From positions 105,673-169,672 of the forward strand of contig JAFSJW010000089.1 of assembly GCA_017449265.1 (NCBI GenBank): 64,000 nt of DNA. The letters run 5' to 3'. A model generated the notes under the pieces. The model saw only the letters and a program-made list of their open reading frames with translations. It was not told the origin of the DNA and ran no database searches. Positions 36,550 to 45,455 of the stretch are shown here, one piece after another. The position numbers and the translations under genes were made by a program. The stretch is from Treponema sp. (GTDB taxonomy: Bacteria; Spirochaetota; Spirochaetia; Treponematales; Treponemataceae). Each line of letters starts with the position of its first letter. Positions within the stretch are counted from its first letter, which is position 1.

Positions 36550-37599
36550 ATGAGGACCTTTGATTATTCAAAACTCCAAAACTGTACACTTGATACCGAA
36601 ATCTTAGGATTTATTTCTAAAATCAGGGAATACAAAGGCCGGCAGGAACTTTTTGTACATCAAAAAAAAGATAAACTCGATAAACTGGTAGAAATAGCAA
36701 AAATTCAAAGTACAGAAAGCTCAAACAAAATTGAAGGTATTGTCACCACAGAATCACGAATCAAACAGCTCGTTGCTGACAAAACTACTCCCCGTAACCG
36801 TGACGAAAAAGAAATCATGGGCTACTGCGATGTTCTTAATATCATCCATGAAAACTTCGAATATATTCCTCTCAGCTCAAATTATATCCTCCAGCTCCAT
36901 AAGTATTTGTACCAATACTCAAGTCCGGATTTTGGAGGTAAATTCAAGAATGTTCAAAACTACATTGTTGCAACCATGCCGGACGGAAGCAGCAGGACAC
37001 TTTTTACCCCATTAACGCCAATTGAAACTCCAGAGGCTGTTCAAAATCTTTGCGAGACTTTTTATCGTGCAATAGAGCTAGGCGAAATAGAACCTTTGCT
37101 TTTAATTGCGAATTTCATCAAAGATTTTTTGTGCATACACCCATTCAATGACGGAAATTGAAGAATGTCCAGGCTTTTAACAACGCTCTTGCTGTATCGT
37201 TCCGGATTTGTCGTATGCAAATATATAAGTCTTGAAAAGAAAATCGAAAAAACAAAAGACACTTATTACGATGTCCTTGAAGCTTCTTCTGAAAACTGGA
37301 ACGAAAACACAAATGACAACACACCGTTTGTAAAATATCTTTTGGGAATAATCCTTTCGGCTTACAGGGATTTTGAAGAGCGACTGAATCTGATAGATGA
37401 TAAACTTTCCTCCGTTGAAATCGTTGAAGCAGCTATCAAAAACCGGATCGGTAAATTTACAAAGAGTGACATTCAGGAAGAATGTCCCGCCCTTGCACGT
37501 CAGACTATCGAAAAAGCCATCAAAGAACTTTGCGATAGTGGAAAAATAGAAAAGAAAGGCAGCGGCAGATCAACCTTCTATGTCCGCAAAGATTTGTAA
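36550..37599 (+). pseudogene. Fic-family AMP-transferase gene with an in-frame TGA in the active-site motif
   Basis: One continuous frame of 349 codons broken only by TGA at 37159-37161. The N-terminal Fic_N part has the inhibitory-helix motif STESSNKIEG (about residues 59-68), the core motif reads HPFNDGN-stop-RMSR, and a winged helix ends the protein. The family consensus is HPFxxGNGRxxR, so the stop replaces the Gly codon after Asn; GGA to TGA is a single change. The product as written would be a 203-residue fragment ending inside the active site. GGAGG precedes the ATG at 36550. A downstream ATG at 37165 could restart the C-terminal half (144 residues). Sequencing error cannot be excluded. 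Confidence 0.85.
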
Positions 37600-37626
37600 C
37601 AAATTGTTTCCTAGCCCTTCTCCCTA

Positions 37627-38886
37627 TCAGTTGAACTGCTTGTACCAAATTGCCAGCCGTTCTTCCATAGTCTTTGCGTCGGAGTTTGTTTCCGTCCTTG
37701 ATTTTTCCGCAAGGTACGGAAGAACCACGCGCTCTTTCAGGCTTTTCCAGCGCGCCGGCACGGAAACAGGAGCTTCCAAAAGCTCCTCGGACGGAAGGTT
37801 TCCCATAAGATTTTTGTAATAAATCGGAAAAAACTCATCGTTAACGCTTTTGAGGCATGAAAACCCGCCGCATATTCCGAATGTGCGCACCCCAAGATTC
37901 ATTAACGCAGAACGCTCCAAAAGATTTTTCTGCGTTTCGCGGCTCAAGAACCAGAGTATGAATTCCTTTGCCGCCGCCTTGTTGCGGGACTTTTTGTGCA
38001 TAGCAAGCATCGTAATCTCTTCGTCCACAAAAATCTTCGGAATCTCGTCACTTGAGCATATCCATCTGAAATCAACATCAACAATTTGCTCCTGCGTGTT
38101 GCGGAAGAATTTGTCGCTGTCAGTGTATGCAAAAAGACATCGGTCCGTTGAAACATACTTGTAGCTTGGCGTGTAAAGATATTTGAAAGAAAAATCGTCC
38201 TCATTTGACGATGTTGTGTTGCGCCCCAAAGTCCAGTCAACGACATAATCGAGCGTTATTTTCAGCGCGCTTTCGTTCCAAGTAAGCCCTTCCTCCCCCT
38301 GGGAAAAATTGACCCGGTTCATTCGTGAGAGCAAATACAAAAACTCACGGCTCCATGACGGGGCAAAGCCCATCTTCGTGTACACGCCGTTTTTGTTCTT
38401 CGCATTGAAAAGCGCCGCGTCGTCCCTTATTTCATTTGGGTCGAGCATATAATTCTTTGAGATGAACGCCGAGTTCTTTGACGAGAAAATGACCATCGGA
38501 AGATTGAAGCTCACAGGAAGGAGCTTTCCAGAGCCGAACGAAAGGAGCGTTTCGTAAAAATCAGATTTGTGCATTTTTTCCTCTCTTTTCTCGCTTCCGA
38601 AAAGAGAGGAAAGATTTGCGAACTTTTTCTCAAGCCCCGGATTTTTCAAGAAAGTTCCGATAACAAGATCTGGTCTTACGCCTGTTTTTTCGTTTGCAAG
38701 AGATTCGGCGAGCTTTTCCTTGTAGACAACGGTAGCCTTTGTAGTCCCTTCGCCCGAATTATTGAAAAGCTCCACATACGACGCAAGCTCCGCCTTGTCG
38801 GTCCAGATGACCACCGGCTTCTGTCCTGCCCCGCACGAAACTAAAAAGAGAACAAGCGGAAGAAAAAGTAGTCTCGTCACCCTCAT
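37627..38886 (-). CDS. Extracellular solute-binding lipoprotein
   Basis: 419 residues with a lipobox signal (LFLVSCGAG, Cys18). The sequence after it, PVVIWTDKAELASYVELFN, is the usual first strand of family 1 (sugar or oligosaccharide) ABC solute-binding proteins, and the later KKSRNKAAAKEFILWFLS helix is also typical. No permease or ATPase genes are adjacent, so the transporter it serves is unknown; it may be an orphan binding protein. Seven bases separate it from the aminotransferase gene upstream, so they are probably co-transcribed. Confidence 0.75.
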   Translation of the reverse strand: MRVTRLLFLPLVLFLVSCGAGQKPVVIWTDKAELASYVELFNNSGEGTTKATVVYKEKLAESLANEKTGVRPDLVIGTFLKNPGLEKKFANLSSLFGSEKREEKMHKSDFYETLLSFGSGKLLPVSFNLPMVIFSSKNSAFISKNYMLDPNEIRDDAALFNAKNKNGVYTKMGFAPSWSREFLYLLSRMNRVNFSQGEEGLTWNESALKITLDYVVDWTLGRNTTSSNEDDFSFKYLYTPSYKYVSTDRCLFAYTDSDKFFRNTQEQIVDVDFRWICSSDEIPKIFVDEEITMLAMHKKSRNKAAAKEFILWFLSRETQKNLLERSALMNLGVRTFGICGGFSCLKSVNDEFFPIYYKNLMGNLPSEELLEAPVSVPARWKSLKERVVLPYLAEKSRTETNSDAKTMEERLAIWYKQFN

Positions 38887-38892
38887 GCGATT

Positions 38893-40194
38893 TTATTTTA
38901 CCAGATTGTCAGCTTCTTCGTAGACGGCCGCATAGACGGTCTCGATTTTGTCCTCGTCAAGGGAACTGAACGCAACCCGGAGCGTAGAAGAATCAATAGA
39001 TATTGTACCGATTCCGCGCTCATTCAAGAGCTTGAGTCGCAAAGTTTCTGAATCAATGCCTTTGAGCTTGAAGCTCATAAAGTAGCCGGAATTGAACGGA
39101 AGCGGCTCAAGCGCGTCAGACTTGTGGTTGTTCACGAATTTGCGGACGATTCTGTATCTTTTCTCAAGGACATCCCTGTACGCTTTTTTCTGAGACTCAA
39201 GGCTAGGGTCTGAGATAGCTTTGAGCATCATGCTCTGAGACGGAGTCGTAGAGCATGAAACTGACGAGCGGATAAGCCCCATGAGCTTTTTGATTATAGC
39301 ATCGTACTGCTCTTCGGTCATTCCTTTCTGACCAAACGTAAGGAATCCGTTCCTGAAGCCCCACGCAAAATCTTCCTTAGTAGGTCCATCGATTTTTACC
39401 GCAAGGACATTCTCATGAATATCGCACAGTTCCGCAAAAAGCGACTGCGGATAAATATCTTCTTCGTAGTTCAGACCAAAATAAGCGTCGTCATTCCAGA
39501 CTACTATTTTTGTTCCGCGCTCAGCCTGCGCCCTGACAGCCTCAACGATAGCGGCAGCCTCGGAAGTTGACGGCGAGTATCCGCTCGGATTTTGCGGAAA
39601 GTTCAGGATAACGCGGACAGAATTATCGCAACTTTTCTCAGCCTCATCAGAAAGAGCTTTTTTGAATGACTCAATGTCAAATTTGCCGTCAGAGAACATT
39701 GAGAATTGATTCAGTCTGGAATTCCTGCGGGTCTCAACGATAAGCGCGTAGTTGTCCCAGCTTGGGTCAGCGGCAAGAAGCGTATGTTTTTCGTCAACGA
39801 ACAAATCAGACAAGAAGGAGATTCCGGCAGTAAGCCCCGGAACAACGACAGGAAGCGAAAATGACTTTCCTTTTAGTCCTGGGTTTTTCTGAAAGAGCTT
39901 TTCCTTCCATACAGCACGAAGCTCAGGATTTCCTGCGGTAGGGGCATAAGCCACAAGCTCCCCCGCCGTAAGGCTCGGTGCAAATTTATGAACTGCCTCG
40001 AGTATGACAGGTTTTCCGCCGATGAGAGTAGTTCCGATTGTTGCGTTGGCGGTCTTTCCGAATTTTTTTGCTTCCGCGCTCTGAGCGATGATTCCTTTCG
40101 GAAAATAAATTCTTGTTCCAAGATCAGATAGAAGTGAGCCGGCAACTGTTCCGGCCAAAGTTTCATTAAGTTCTGCAGCCAAAGGATTTAACAT
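38893..40194 (-). CDS. PLP-dependent aminotransferase, class I/II
   Basis: A 433-residue fold-type I aminotransferase; amino acid substrate not determinable. Visible hallmarks: PTAGNPELRAVW near the N terminus; VVPGLTAGISFLSDLF; ILNFPQNPSGYSPS with the substrate-contacting Asn and Pro; VWNDDAYFGLNYEE with cofactor Asp and Tyr; and the PLP lysine in KIDGPTKEDFAWGFR. It resembles the aspartate/aromatic aminotransferase group and is slightly longer than usual. It is divergent from sufS and immediately upstream of the solute-binding lipoprotein on the same strand. A short AGGAC lies close to the ATG. Confidence 0.85.
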   Translation of the reverse strand: MLNPLAAELNETLAGTVAGSLLSDLGTRIYFPKGIIAQSAEAKKFGKTANATIGTTLIGGKPVILEAVHKFAPSLTAGELVAYAPTAGNPELRAVWKEKLFQKNPGLKGKSFSLPVVVPGLTAGISFLSDLFVDEKHTLLAADPSWDNYALIVETRRNSRLNQFSMFSDGKFDIESFKKALSDEAEKSCDNSVRVILNFPQNPSGYSPSTSEAAAIVEAVRAQAERGTKIVVWNDDAYFGLNYEEDIYPQSLFAELCDIHENVLAVKIDGPTKEDFAWGFRNGFLTFGQKGMTEEQYDAIIKKLMGLIRSSVSCSTTPSQSMMLKAISDPSLESQKKAYRDVLEKRYRIVRKFVNNHKSDALEPLPFNSGYFMSFKLKGIDSETLRLKLLNERGIGTISIDSSTLRVAFSSLDEDKIETVYAAVYEEADNLVK

Positions 40195-40342
40195 AGTCCT
40201 TTCATTCTAATTACTTTTCATATTTAATTCAATTTGATTCACATAAAAAAACGATATTGAATTGTTCAAAAACGAAACAAGAAGTTTTCCTAGTCAAAAC
40301 ATATGAAATGATGTATTATATCCACATTTTCCGGAGGTAATT

Positions 40343-41584
40343 ATGAACAAATATAGGAATGATTTTCCGCTTTTCAAAGCCATAGATGAGCGAAAGTCAA
40401 GGGAGAACGCAGGACTTATTTATTTTGACACCGCCGCGACTGCCCAGCGTCCGTTCATCGTGCTTGATGCAATGACGCACTTTTACGCAACCCAGAACGC
40501 AAACCCTCTGCGAGGGCTTTATTCCCTGAGCGAGCGCGCCACAAAAGCATATGAGGACTCGCGCACCGTCGTCGCAAAGTTCATAAACGCGGCATCCCCC
40601 AGGGAAATCGTATTCACAAGAAACTCAAGCGAAAGCCTGAATCTGGTGGCATACACATACGGAATGGAAAATGTTGGCGAAGGGGACGAAATTGCGATCT
40701 CAATCATGGAGCACCACTCAAACATAATTCCGTGGCAGTTCGTATGCGAGAAGAAAAAAGCAAAGCTCGTGTTCTTCGATGTGGACAAAGAAACAGGAAC
40801 AATCCCTGAAAGCGAATTCGACAAAAAAATCACAAGCAGAACAAAAATCGTGTCCATAACACATGTTTCAAATGTGCTCGGAACCACGAACCCGATTAAA
40901 AAAATCGCCCAGAAAGCGCACCAAGTCGGGGCAGTCCTCGTTGTGGACGGGGCGCAGTCCACGCCGCACATTCCTGTCGATGTGCAAGAGCTTGGGGCTG
41001 ACTTTCTTGCAATAAGCGGACACAAGCTATGCGGTCCTATGGGAATCGGCGCACTCTACGGAAAACTGGAGCTGCTTGAGAAAATGCCCCCGTTCCTGCG
41101 CGGAGGCGAAATGATTGAGTATGTCACAAAAGAAGGCGCAACATGGGCGGAAGTCCCGCACAAGTTTGAAGCAGGAACCGTCAGCGCAGGAGATGCGGTG
41201 GGAATGGCAGCCGCAATACGGTACATTCAGTCCGTCGGACTTGACAACATCGAAAAAAACGACAACTTCCTTGCATCAAAGCTGATGGAGGGAATAAAGA
41301 AAATACCGCATTTCAATGTCGTTGGCGGCACGGACGGCTCAAAACGATGCGGAATAGTCACATTCACGATTGACGGCGTTCACCCCCACGATATTGCGAC
41401 ACTCCTTTCAGACGAGCACATAGCAATACGGGCCGGCCATCACTGCGCGCAGCCGCTCCAGCAATACCTGGGAATTCCGGCCTCCGCCCGCGCCAGCCTT
41501 TATTTCTACAACACGGAGGAAGAAGTTGACACTCTCCTTGAAAAACTCCCGTTAATAAGAAAATGGGCTGGCTTTAAGGACTAG
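40343..41584 (+). CDS. sufS: Cysteine desulfurase, SufS type
   Basis: 413 residues. Takes sulfur from cysteine and passes it as a persulfide to the iron-sulfur scaffold; PLP-dependent, cytoplasmic. Hallmarks: YFDTAATAQRP near the N terminus, EHHSNIIPW, DGAQSTPH, the PLP lysine in SGHKLCGPMGIG, and the persulfide-forming Cys in RAGHHCAQPL. GGAGG before the ATG fixes the start. The scaffold partner SufU is encoded about 11 kb away on the other strand rather than next to it; no sufBCD is in the window. Confidence 0.93.
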   Translation: MNKYRNDFPLFKAIDERKSRENAGLIYFDTAATAQRPFIVLDAMTHFYATQNANPLRGLYSLSERATKAYEDSRTVVAKFINAASPREIVFTRNSSESLNLVAYTYGMENVGEGDEIAISIMEHHSNIIPWQFVCEKKKAKLVFFDVDKETGTIPESEFDKKITSRTKIVSITHVSNVLGTTNPIKKIAQKAHQVGAVLVVDGAQSTPHIPVDVQELGADFLAISGHKLCGPMGIGALYGKLELLEKMPPFLRGGEMIEYVTKEGATWAEVPHKFEAGTVSAGDAVGMAAAIRYIQSVGLDNIEKNDNFLASKLMEGIKKIPHFNVVGGTDGSKRCGIVTFTIDGVHPHDIATLLSDEHIAIRAGHHCAQPLQQYLGIPASARASLYFYNTEEEVDTLLEKLPLIRKWAGFKD

Positions 41585-41665
41585 CAGAAAGCGTTTTAAA
41601 ACAAGGCGGCAAGAACAGCCTGAAAAGCTGTCGAATTTCATTTTGATTTTCAGTAAAATCATTAT

Positions 41666-42769
41666 ATGACTTTTGATGACTACAGGCTGTCCCATTTCAA
41701 GCGCTGGAGAAAATTAATATTCAGAATGTGCTGGTATGGAATCATAACGGTCTTTCTCGCAGAGATAATGATTTTTTTCTTTTTCCGCGCCAACAATGCA
41801 ATAACAACCACACTCAAAACATACCTTGCGCTCAGAATAATAATTCCAAGCGCAATCAACTTCACAGCAGGATTCCTGGCATTTTTTCTGCTCACAAGAA
41901 AAAAATTCAGCGAGAACACAAAAAATACAATCGTCTGCTATCTGGCATCTGTCATTTGCGGAACAATCGCAACATTCCACTCGTACTTCACTTTCCTGCT
42001 CGTAAGCTCCGCCATACCGATTTTTGTATCAACAGCATTTGCAAGCAGCTCACTTCTGAAAAAAATGCGCAACATAATGGCTTTCACCTTCGTCGTTTCC
42101 TCCGCCTGCCTTTGGTTCGACAAGGAATACGGAGACATCATATTTAAGTCCACGACGATTTTCTGTTTTTGCCTTTTTTTAATTCTGACTTACCTTATGG
42201 CATGCGGGCTTGAGCATTCTCAGATGCAGCAGCTCATGTTCATATATGAAAGCTACAAAAAGCAGGAGGCCTTGATTCACGAGCTGAAAGTAGAGCCTTT
42301 GACGCAGCTTTACAACAGGTCGGCTCTTGACACTTGCGTTCTTTCGCACTTCACGAAATTTAAGGAAGGAAGGCTCGTGCCGCACATGGTCATAATCGAC
42401 ATAGACCACTTCAAGCAAATAAACGACACTTACGGCCATGCGAACGGGGACGAAGTTCTAACGAAGCTCTCTGCTATAATAAAGAAAAACATGAACGGAA
42501 TCCGGCACTGCTTCCGATTCGGCGGTGAAGAATTTGTACTTATGTTTGAGGAAGAGCCAAAAGACGCTGTTTTGGAAAAAGTGCAGAAAATAAAAGATGA
42601 TTTTTCATCGACAAGATTTGAATTCGCTCCGGACAAGTCAATAACATTCAGCGCAGGAATAGCGCGGCCAAAGCTCTGGTTCTCGGAAAAAGACTGGTTC
42701 AATGAGGCGGACAAAATGCTCTACCGCGCAAAAGCGGAGGGCAGGAACAGGATTGAGGTTCAGGACTAG
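41666..42769 (+). CDS. Membrane-bound GGDEF diguanylate cyclase
   Basis: 367 residues. The first ~190 residues contain about six hydrophobic segments (for example 21-40, 54-76, 88-105, 109-126, 138-150, 165-180) and no recognised sensor fold. The GGDEF domain (about 205-365) has VEPLTQLYNR, IIDIDHFKQINDTYGHANGD and an intact GGEEF at 286-290; no RxxD inhibitory site precedes it. It should make cyclic-di-GMP in response to an unknown membrane or external signal. It is a single-gene unit, 81 bp after sufS and ending in a terminator shared with efp. Confidence 0.9.
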   Translation: MTFDDYRLSHFKRWRKLIFRMCWYGIITVFLAEIMIFFFFRANNAITTTLKTYLALRIIIPSAINFTAGFLAFFLLTRKKFSENTKNTIVCYLASVICGTIATFHSYFTFLLVSSAIPIFVSTAFASSSLLKKMRNIMAFTFVVSSACLWFDKEYGDIIFKSTTIFCFCLFLILTYLMACGLEHSQMQQLMFIYESYKKQEALIHELKVEPLTQLYNRSALDTCVLSHFTKFKEGRLVPHMVIIDIDHFKQINDTYGHANGDEVLTKLSAIIKKNMNGIRHCFRFGGEEFVLMFEEEPKDAVLEKVQKIKDDFSSTRFEFAPDKSITFSAGIARPKLWFSEKDWFNEADKMLYRAKAEGRNRIEVQD

Positions 42770-42790
42770 GTCCGCAGAACAAACCACAAA

Positions 42791-42824
42791 AAAATGCGGC
42801 AAGCATCCAAAAAGCCGCCGCATT
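42791..42824. terminator. Bidirectional terminator between the GGDEF gene and efp
   Basis: AAATGCGGC (42791-42799)/GCCGCATTT (42816-42824) between convergent genes, with an A-run before and T-run after. Confidence 0.75.
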
Positions 42825-42837
42825 TCATCAGAAAGAC

Positions 42838-43407
42838 TTAGTTCTTTGCTCTCTCAACGAAAGAGCCGTCCCTTGTGTCAATAACGATTCTGTCGTCAGT
42901 ATTGCAGAACAAAGGAACTTTTACTTCCATTCCTGTATCGAGCGTAGCAGGCTTCGTTGATTTTCCAGAAGTGTCGCCCTTAACGCCTGGCTCACAGTAA
43001 GTGATTGTGCGCGTTACCTGAATAGGAAGGCGGACACCGACCGGTTTTCCCTCATAGTAAGTAACCTTAACCTCGTAATCATCATCAGGAGAGATGTAAC
43101 CAGCGTTATCACCAAGATAATCCTTCTCAAGAGAAACATCATCGTATGTTTCCTGATCCATGAAGTGATAGTCATTTCCATCGATATAAGAGAGCTTAAC
43201 ATTTTTTTCCTCAAGCTCTACTTCCTCGAATTTTTCTCCGGCATCAAGACCGAGATCCTGAGTTCCGCCAGTAACGATGTTCTGAACACGGAGCTTTGTT
43301 ACCATTCCCTGGCGACCAGATTTCTGACCGAGCATTTTCTGAACGATGAGCGGTGCGCCCTCAAACATAAATGCCGTTCCGACTTTGATTTCATTTGTCA
43401 TCAACAT
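42838..43407 (-). CDS. efp: Translation elongation factor P, arginine-tip subfamily
   Basis: 189 residues; binds ribosomes stalled at polyproline and helps peptide-bond formation. Three beta-barrel domains; the C-terminal part (EPGVKGDTSGKSTKPATL, DTRDGSFVER) is typical. The tip loop reads QKSGRQG instead of the lysine-type PGKGxAF, so the residue that is modified would be Arg32. This matches the EF-P group that is rhamnosylated on arginine by EarP (known in Pseudomonas, Neisseria and some spirochaetes); earP is not in this window. The ATG at 43407 (MLMTNE) is chosen: GAGG lies 9 bases upstream and it places the arginine at position 32. Confidence 0.92.
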   Translation of the reverse strand: MLMTNEIKVGTAFMFEGAPLIVQKMLGQKSGRQGMVTKLRVQNIVTGGTQDLGLDAGEKFEEVELEEKNVKLSYIDGNDYHFMDQETYDDVSLEKDYLGDNAGYISPDDDYEVKVTYYEGKPVGVRLPIQVTRTITYCEPGVKGDTSGKSTKPATLDTGMEVKVPLFCNTDDRIVIDTRDGSFVERAKN

Positions 43408-43483
43408 AATACATAACCTCAAAAAATAAAGCGATATTCTTCAATAGTATTGTTTTTTATAGATAAATTCAACAAGCCTGATT

Positions 43484-43840
43484 TTATCTGTTCCTGCGCT
43501 CGTCACGGCTCTTACAATTTATGCACATGAATGCGTACGGAATTGCCTCAAGGCGTTCCCTCGGAATTTCTTTCTTGCAGACAAGGCATATTCCGTAAGT
43601 TCCCTTGTGGATTCTCTCAAGCGCGTTGTTAATCTGCTCAAGGCGAAGCGAATCCTGAGTGCCGAGCGTTTCAAGCATTTTTCCGTCTATAACATCTGAT
43701 GCGATGTCTACTTCGTCTCCTGGAGCCGCCTCCTCCATGATTTTCTTGTAATCCTCGCTTTGAGCTGAAAGAGAGCGCAGAATAACTTGTTTCTGCTCCA
43801 AAAGTTCCTTTTCGATTTTATCGGTAAACTCTTTATCCAT
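43484..43840 (-). CDS. TraR/DksA-family zinc-finger protein
   Basis: 118 residues. Residues about 1-70 form a coiled coil (DKIEKELLEQKQVILRSL), followed by the C4 zinc finger CLVCKKEIPRERLEAIPYAFMCINC. DksA-like proteins bind RNA polymerase through the secondary channel and adjust transcription during starvation; smaller relatives have less clear roles. The coiled-coil tip reads GDEVDIASD, keeping an acidic pair. AAGGGG before 43840 supports this start (MDKEFTD); an earlier ATG at 43924 has no site. It is upstream of efp on the same strand and divergent from infA. Confidence 0.88.
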   Translation of the reverse strand: MDKEFTDKIEKELLEQKQVILRSLSAQSEDYKKIMEEAAPGDEVDIASDVIDGKMLETLGTQDSLRLEQINNALERIHKGTYGICLVCKKEIPRERLEAIPYAFMCINCKSRDERRNR

Positions 43841-43950
43841 TGCAAAACACCCCTTGTTGACAATTTTTTTTAAACATTCATAATAATATAATTGCTTTTG
43901 GTTAAAAAGGCAATTTTTTTTCATTTTTTTAAGTAATTTTTGGAGGAATC

Positions 43951-44172
43951 GTGGCTAAAGAAGAAGCTATTGAGGTTGAGGGCATAGTAAAAGAAGCCCT
44001 GCCAAACACAATGTTCCGTGTCGAACTTAAAAACGGCGGACACATAATCATGGCGCATCTGTCAGGAAAGATGCGGAAACATTTCATCAGAATCGTCCCT
44101 GGAGACACAGTAAAAGTTGCGCTTTCACCTTATGACCTCAACAGGGGAAGAATCATTTTCCGCGAAAAATAA
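43951..44172 (+). CDS. infA: Translation initiation factor IF-1
   Basis: 73 residues, full length. An OB-fold protein that binds the ribosomal A site during initiation. The sequence [21 protein letters not shown], then [20 protein letters not shown] and [13 protein letters not shown], is a textbook IF-1. The start is GTG at 43951 with TGGAGG six bases upstream. It is divergent from the DksA-like gene and ends at a hairpin facing the DnaJ-domain gene. Confidence 0.97.
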   Translation: MAKEEAIEVEGIVKEALPNTMFRVELKNGGHIIMAHLSGKMRKHFIRIVPGDTVKVALSPYDLNRGRIIFREK

Positions 44173-44187
44173 CAAGCGCCCTAAAAA

Positions 44188-44225
44188 CGCCGCAATTCCG
44201 ACGAAGGTCGGAATCAAAAGCGGCG
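44188..44225. terminator. Hairpin between convergent infA and the DnaJ-domain gene
   Basis: Two-part stem: CGCCGC (44188-44193)/GCGGCG (44220-44225) outside and ATTCCGAC (44195-44202)/GTCGGAAT (44207-44214) inside, closed by GAAG. No long T-run, so termination is probable but not certain. Confidence 0.6.
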
Positions 44226-44245
44226 CGGTTCAGAACAACAGAAAA

Positions 44246-44818
44246 TCAGTCAACAAGCCGCCTTAGGCACCGAATAAAACCAGTCGCCCCGGAAACGACG
44301 GCTACAAGACCGCCCACAAGCCCGAACGGGAAAATCCACCACAAGTATCTCAGAACAAAAAGCCCAATCAAAAACACTATCACTTTCTGAATCATGTCGA
44401 TTAAATTCTCGGACCGTGTTTTCGGCTCAGAGCTGTAGTATTGGTACGTTCTTCCGTAGTAGCCGTCTGACTGTCCCGAGCGCATAGACGAATTGAACCA
44501 CTGCCAGTAAGCGTCCTGCCGCCCGAACGGATTTTCCTGGCTTGTCCTTGAACCGTACTGACCGTAGGAGCCTGTGCCGCCCCAGTGCGTCTGAGAAGAT
44601 GTGTATGAAGAATCAGAACCGAACTGGTCGTATCTGCGCCTTTTTGCCTCATCTCCCAGAACTTCGTACGCGGCGTTTATTGACTTGAATTTTTCCTCGG
44701 CGGCTTTGTCGCCAGGATTCTTGTCCGGATGATATTTGAAAGCAAGTTTTCTGTAAGCGGATTTTATTTCGTCGGCAGTAGCTGTCTTTTGAACCCCAAG
44801 AATTGAATAGTAATCCAT
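44246..44818 (-). CDS. Membrane-anchored J-domain (DnaJ-like) protein
   Basis: 190 residues. The J domain occupies about 1-65 ([20 protein letters not shown]..., with the HPD motif in [10 protein letters not shown]), which stimulates an Hsp70 such as DnaK. A Gly/Ser/Tyr-rich linker follows (about 68-125), and the C terminus has two hydrophobic segments (about 137-155 and 158-178). There is no zinc finger or substrate-binding domain, so it is a type III J protein that likely recruits Hsp70 to the membrane. GGAGGG lies 11 bases before the ATG at 44818, which fixes the start. It follows the Smr gene on the same strand. Confidence 0.88.
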   Translation of the reverse strand: MDYYSILGVQKTATADEIKSAYRKLAFKYHPDKNPGDKAAEEKFKSINAAYEVLGDEAKRRRYDQFGSDSSYTSSQTHWGGTGSYGQYGSRTSQENPFGRQDAYWQWFNSSMRSGQSDGYYGRTYQYYSSEPKTRSENLIDMIQKVIVFLIGLFVLRYLWWIFPFGLVGGLVAVVSGATGFIRCLRRLVD

Positions 44819-44877
44819 TATCTCTATACCCTCCATTTTGTCATTAAAACTGTTCGGAAACCGAATTTCTTACCTGG

Positions 44878-45441
44878 CTATTTTATTATAACCCATGTTG
44901 CGCCAGTGCCGCCCTGAGAATGATCAGGATGCCCGCTCGTACCAAGATGACTGTTTCTCTCAATGAAAGTACGCACTACCAGACCAAGCACAGGGTCACT
45001 TCCACGACTATGATTTCCTTTTCCGTGAACAATCAATATTTTCTTTAAACCACGCGACACGCAATCAGTAACAAATGTTTCAAGCCGTGCCCAAGCCTCA
45101 TCGCGAGTAAGCCCATGCAAGTCAATCCGAGCCTCAGGCATCATAGTACGAAGATACTCGCGGCTCTCCATCTTAGTGCGCTCAAAGAACTCTTCGGCCT
45201 CCTTGTCCTTGTCCGTCACTCCGTACCGTCTGAGCCAAAGTTCCATTGGGTTCACAGTCTTTTTTGCGTCAAGCTCCATCTGTTCCTCAAAAGTGAGTTT
45301 TTCCTCAGCCTCACGCTCTTCCTTTGTTCTTGCGTTCGGCCTTTTGTGGGAAACCTGACGGCTTTTTTCTTTCTCGGCCTGTTTTTTCAGCCCCTCGTCC
45401 TGCATCGCGCTCCACTGGCTCAAAATATCTCCAAAATTCAT
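44878..45441 (-). CDS. Smr-domain protein
   Basis: 187 residues. The C-terminal Smr domain (about 100-187) has the motif RIDLHGLTRDEAWARLE (DLHG catalytic-type) and ILIVHGKGNHSRGSD (HGxG), as in the small MutS-related nuclease domain that nicks DNA or cleaves RNA of collided ribosomes. The N-terminal half is highly charged and helical. The ATG at 45441 (MNFGDILSQW) follows GGGAGAGG. It begins downstream of the BatD-like gene, overlapping nothing, at the end of the bat operon. Confidence 0.88.
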   Translation of the reverse strand: MNFGDILSQWSAMQDEGLKKQAEKEKSRQVSHKRPNARTKEEREAEEKLTFEEQMELDAKKTVNPMELWLRRYGVTDKDKEAEEFFERTKMESREYLRTMMPEARIDLHGLTRDEAWARLETFVTDCVSRGLKKILIVHGKGNHSRGSDPVLGLVVRTFIERNSHLGTSGHPDHSQGGTGATWVIIK

Positions 45442-45455
45442 TTTTCCTCTCCCTG

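Noticed and set aside
37159..37161. TGA in the Fic gene read as selenocysteine or tryptophan
   Set aside because: The position is Gly in the family, no SECIS-like hairpin was recognised after it, and other genes in the window use TGA as a normal stop.
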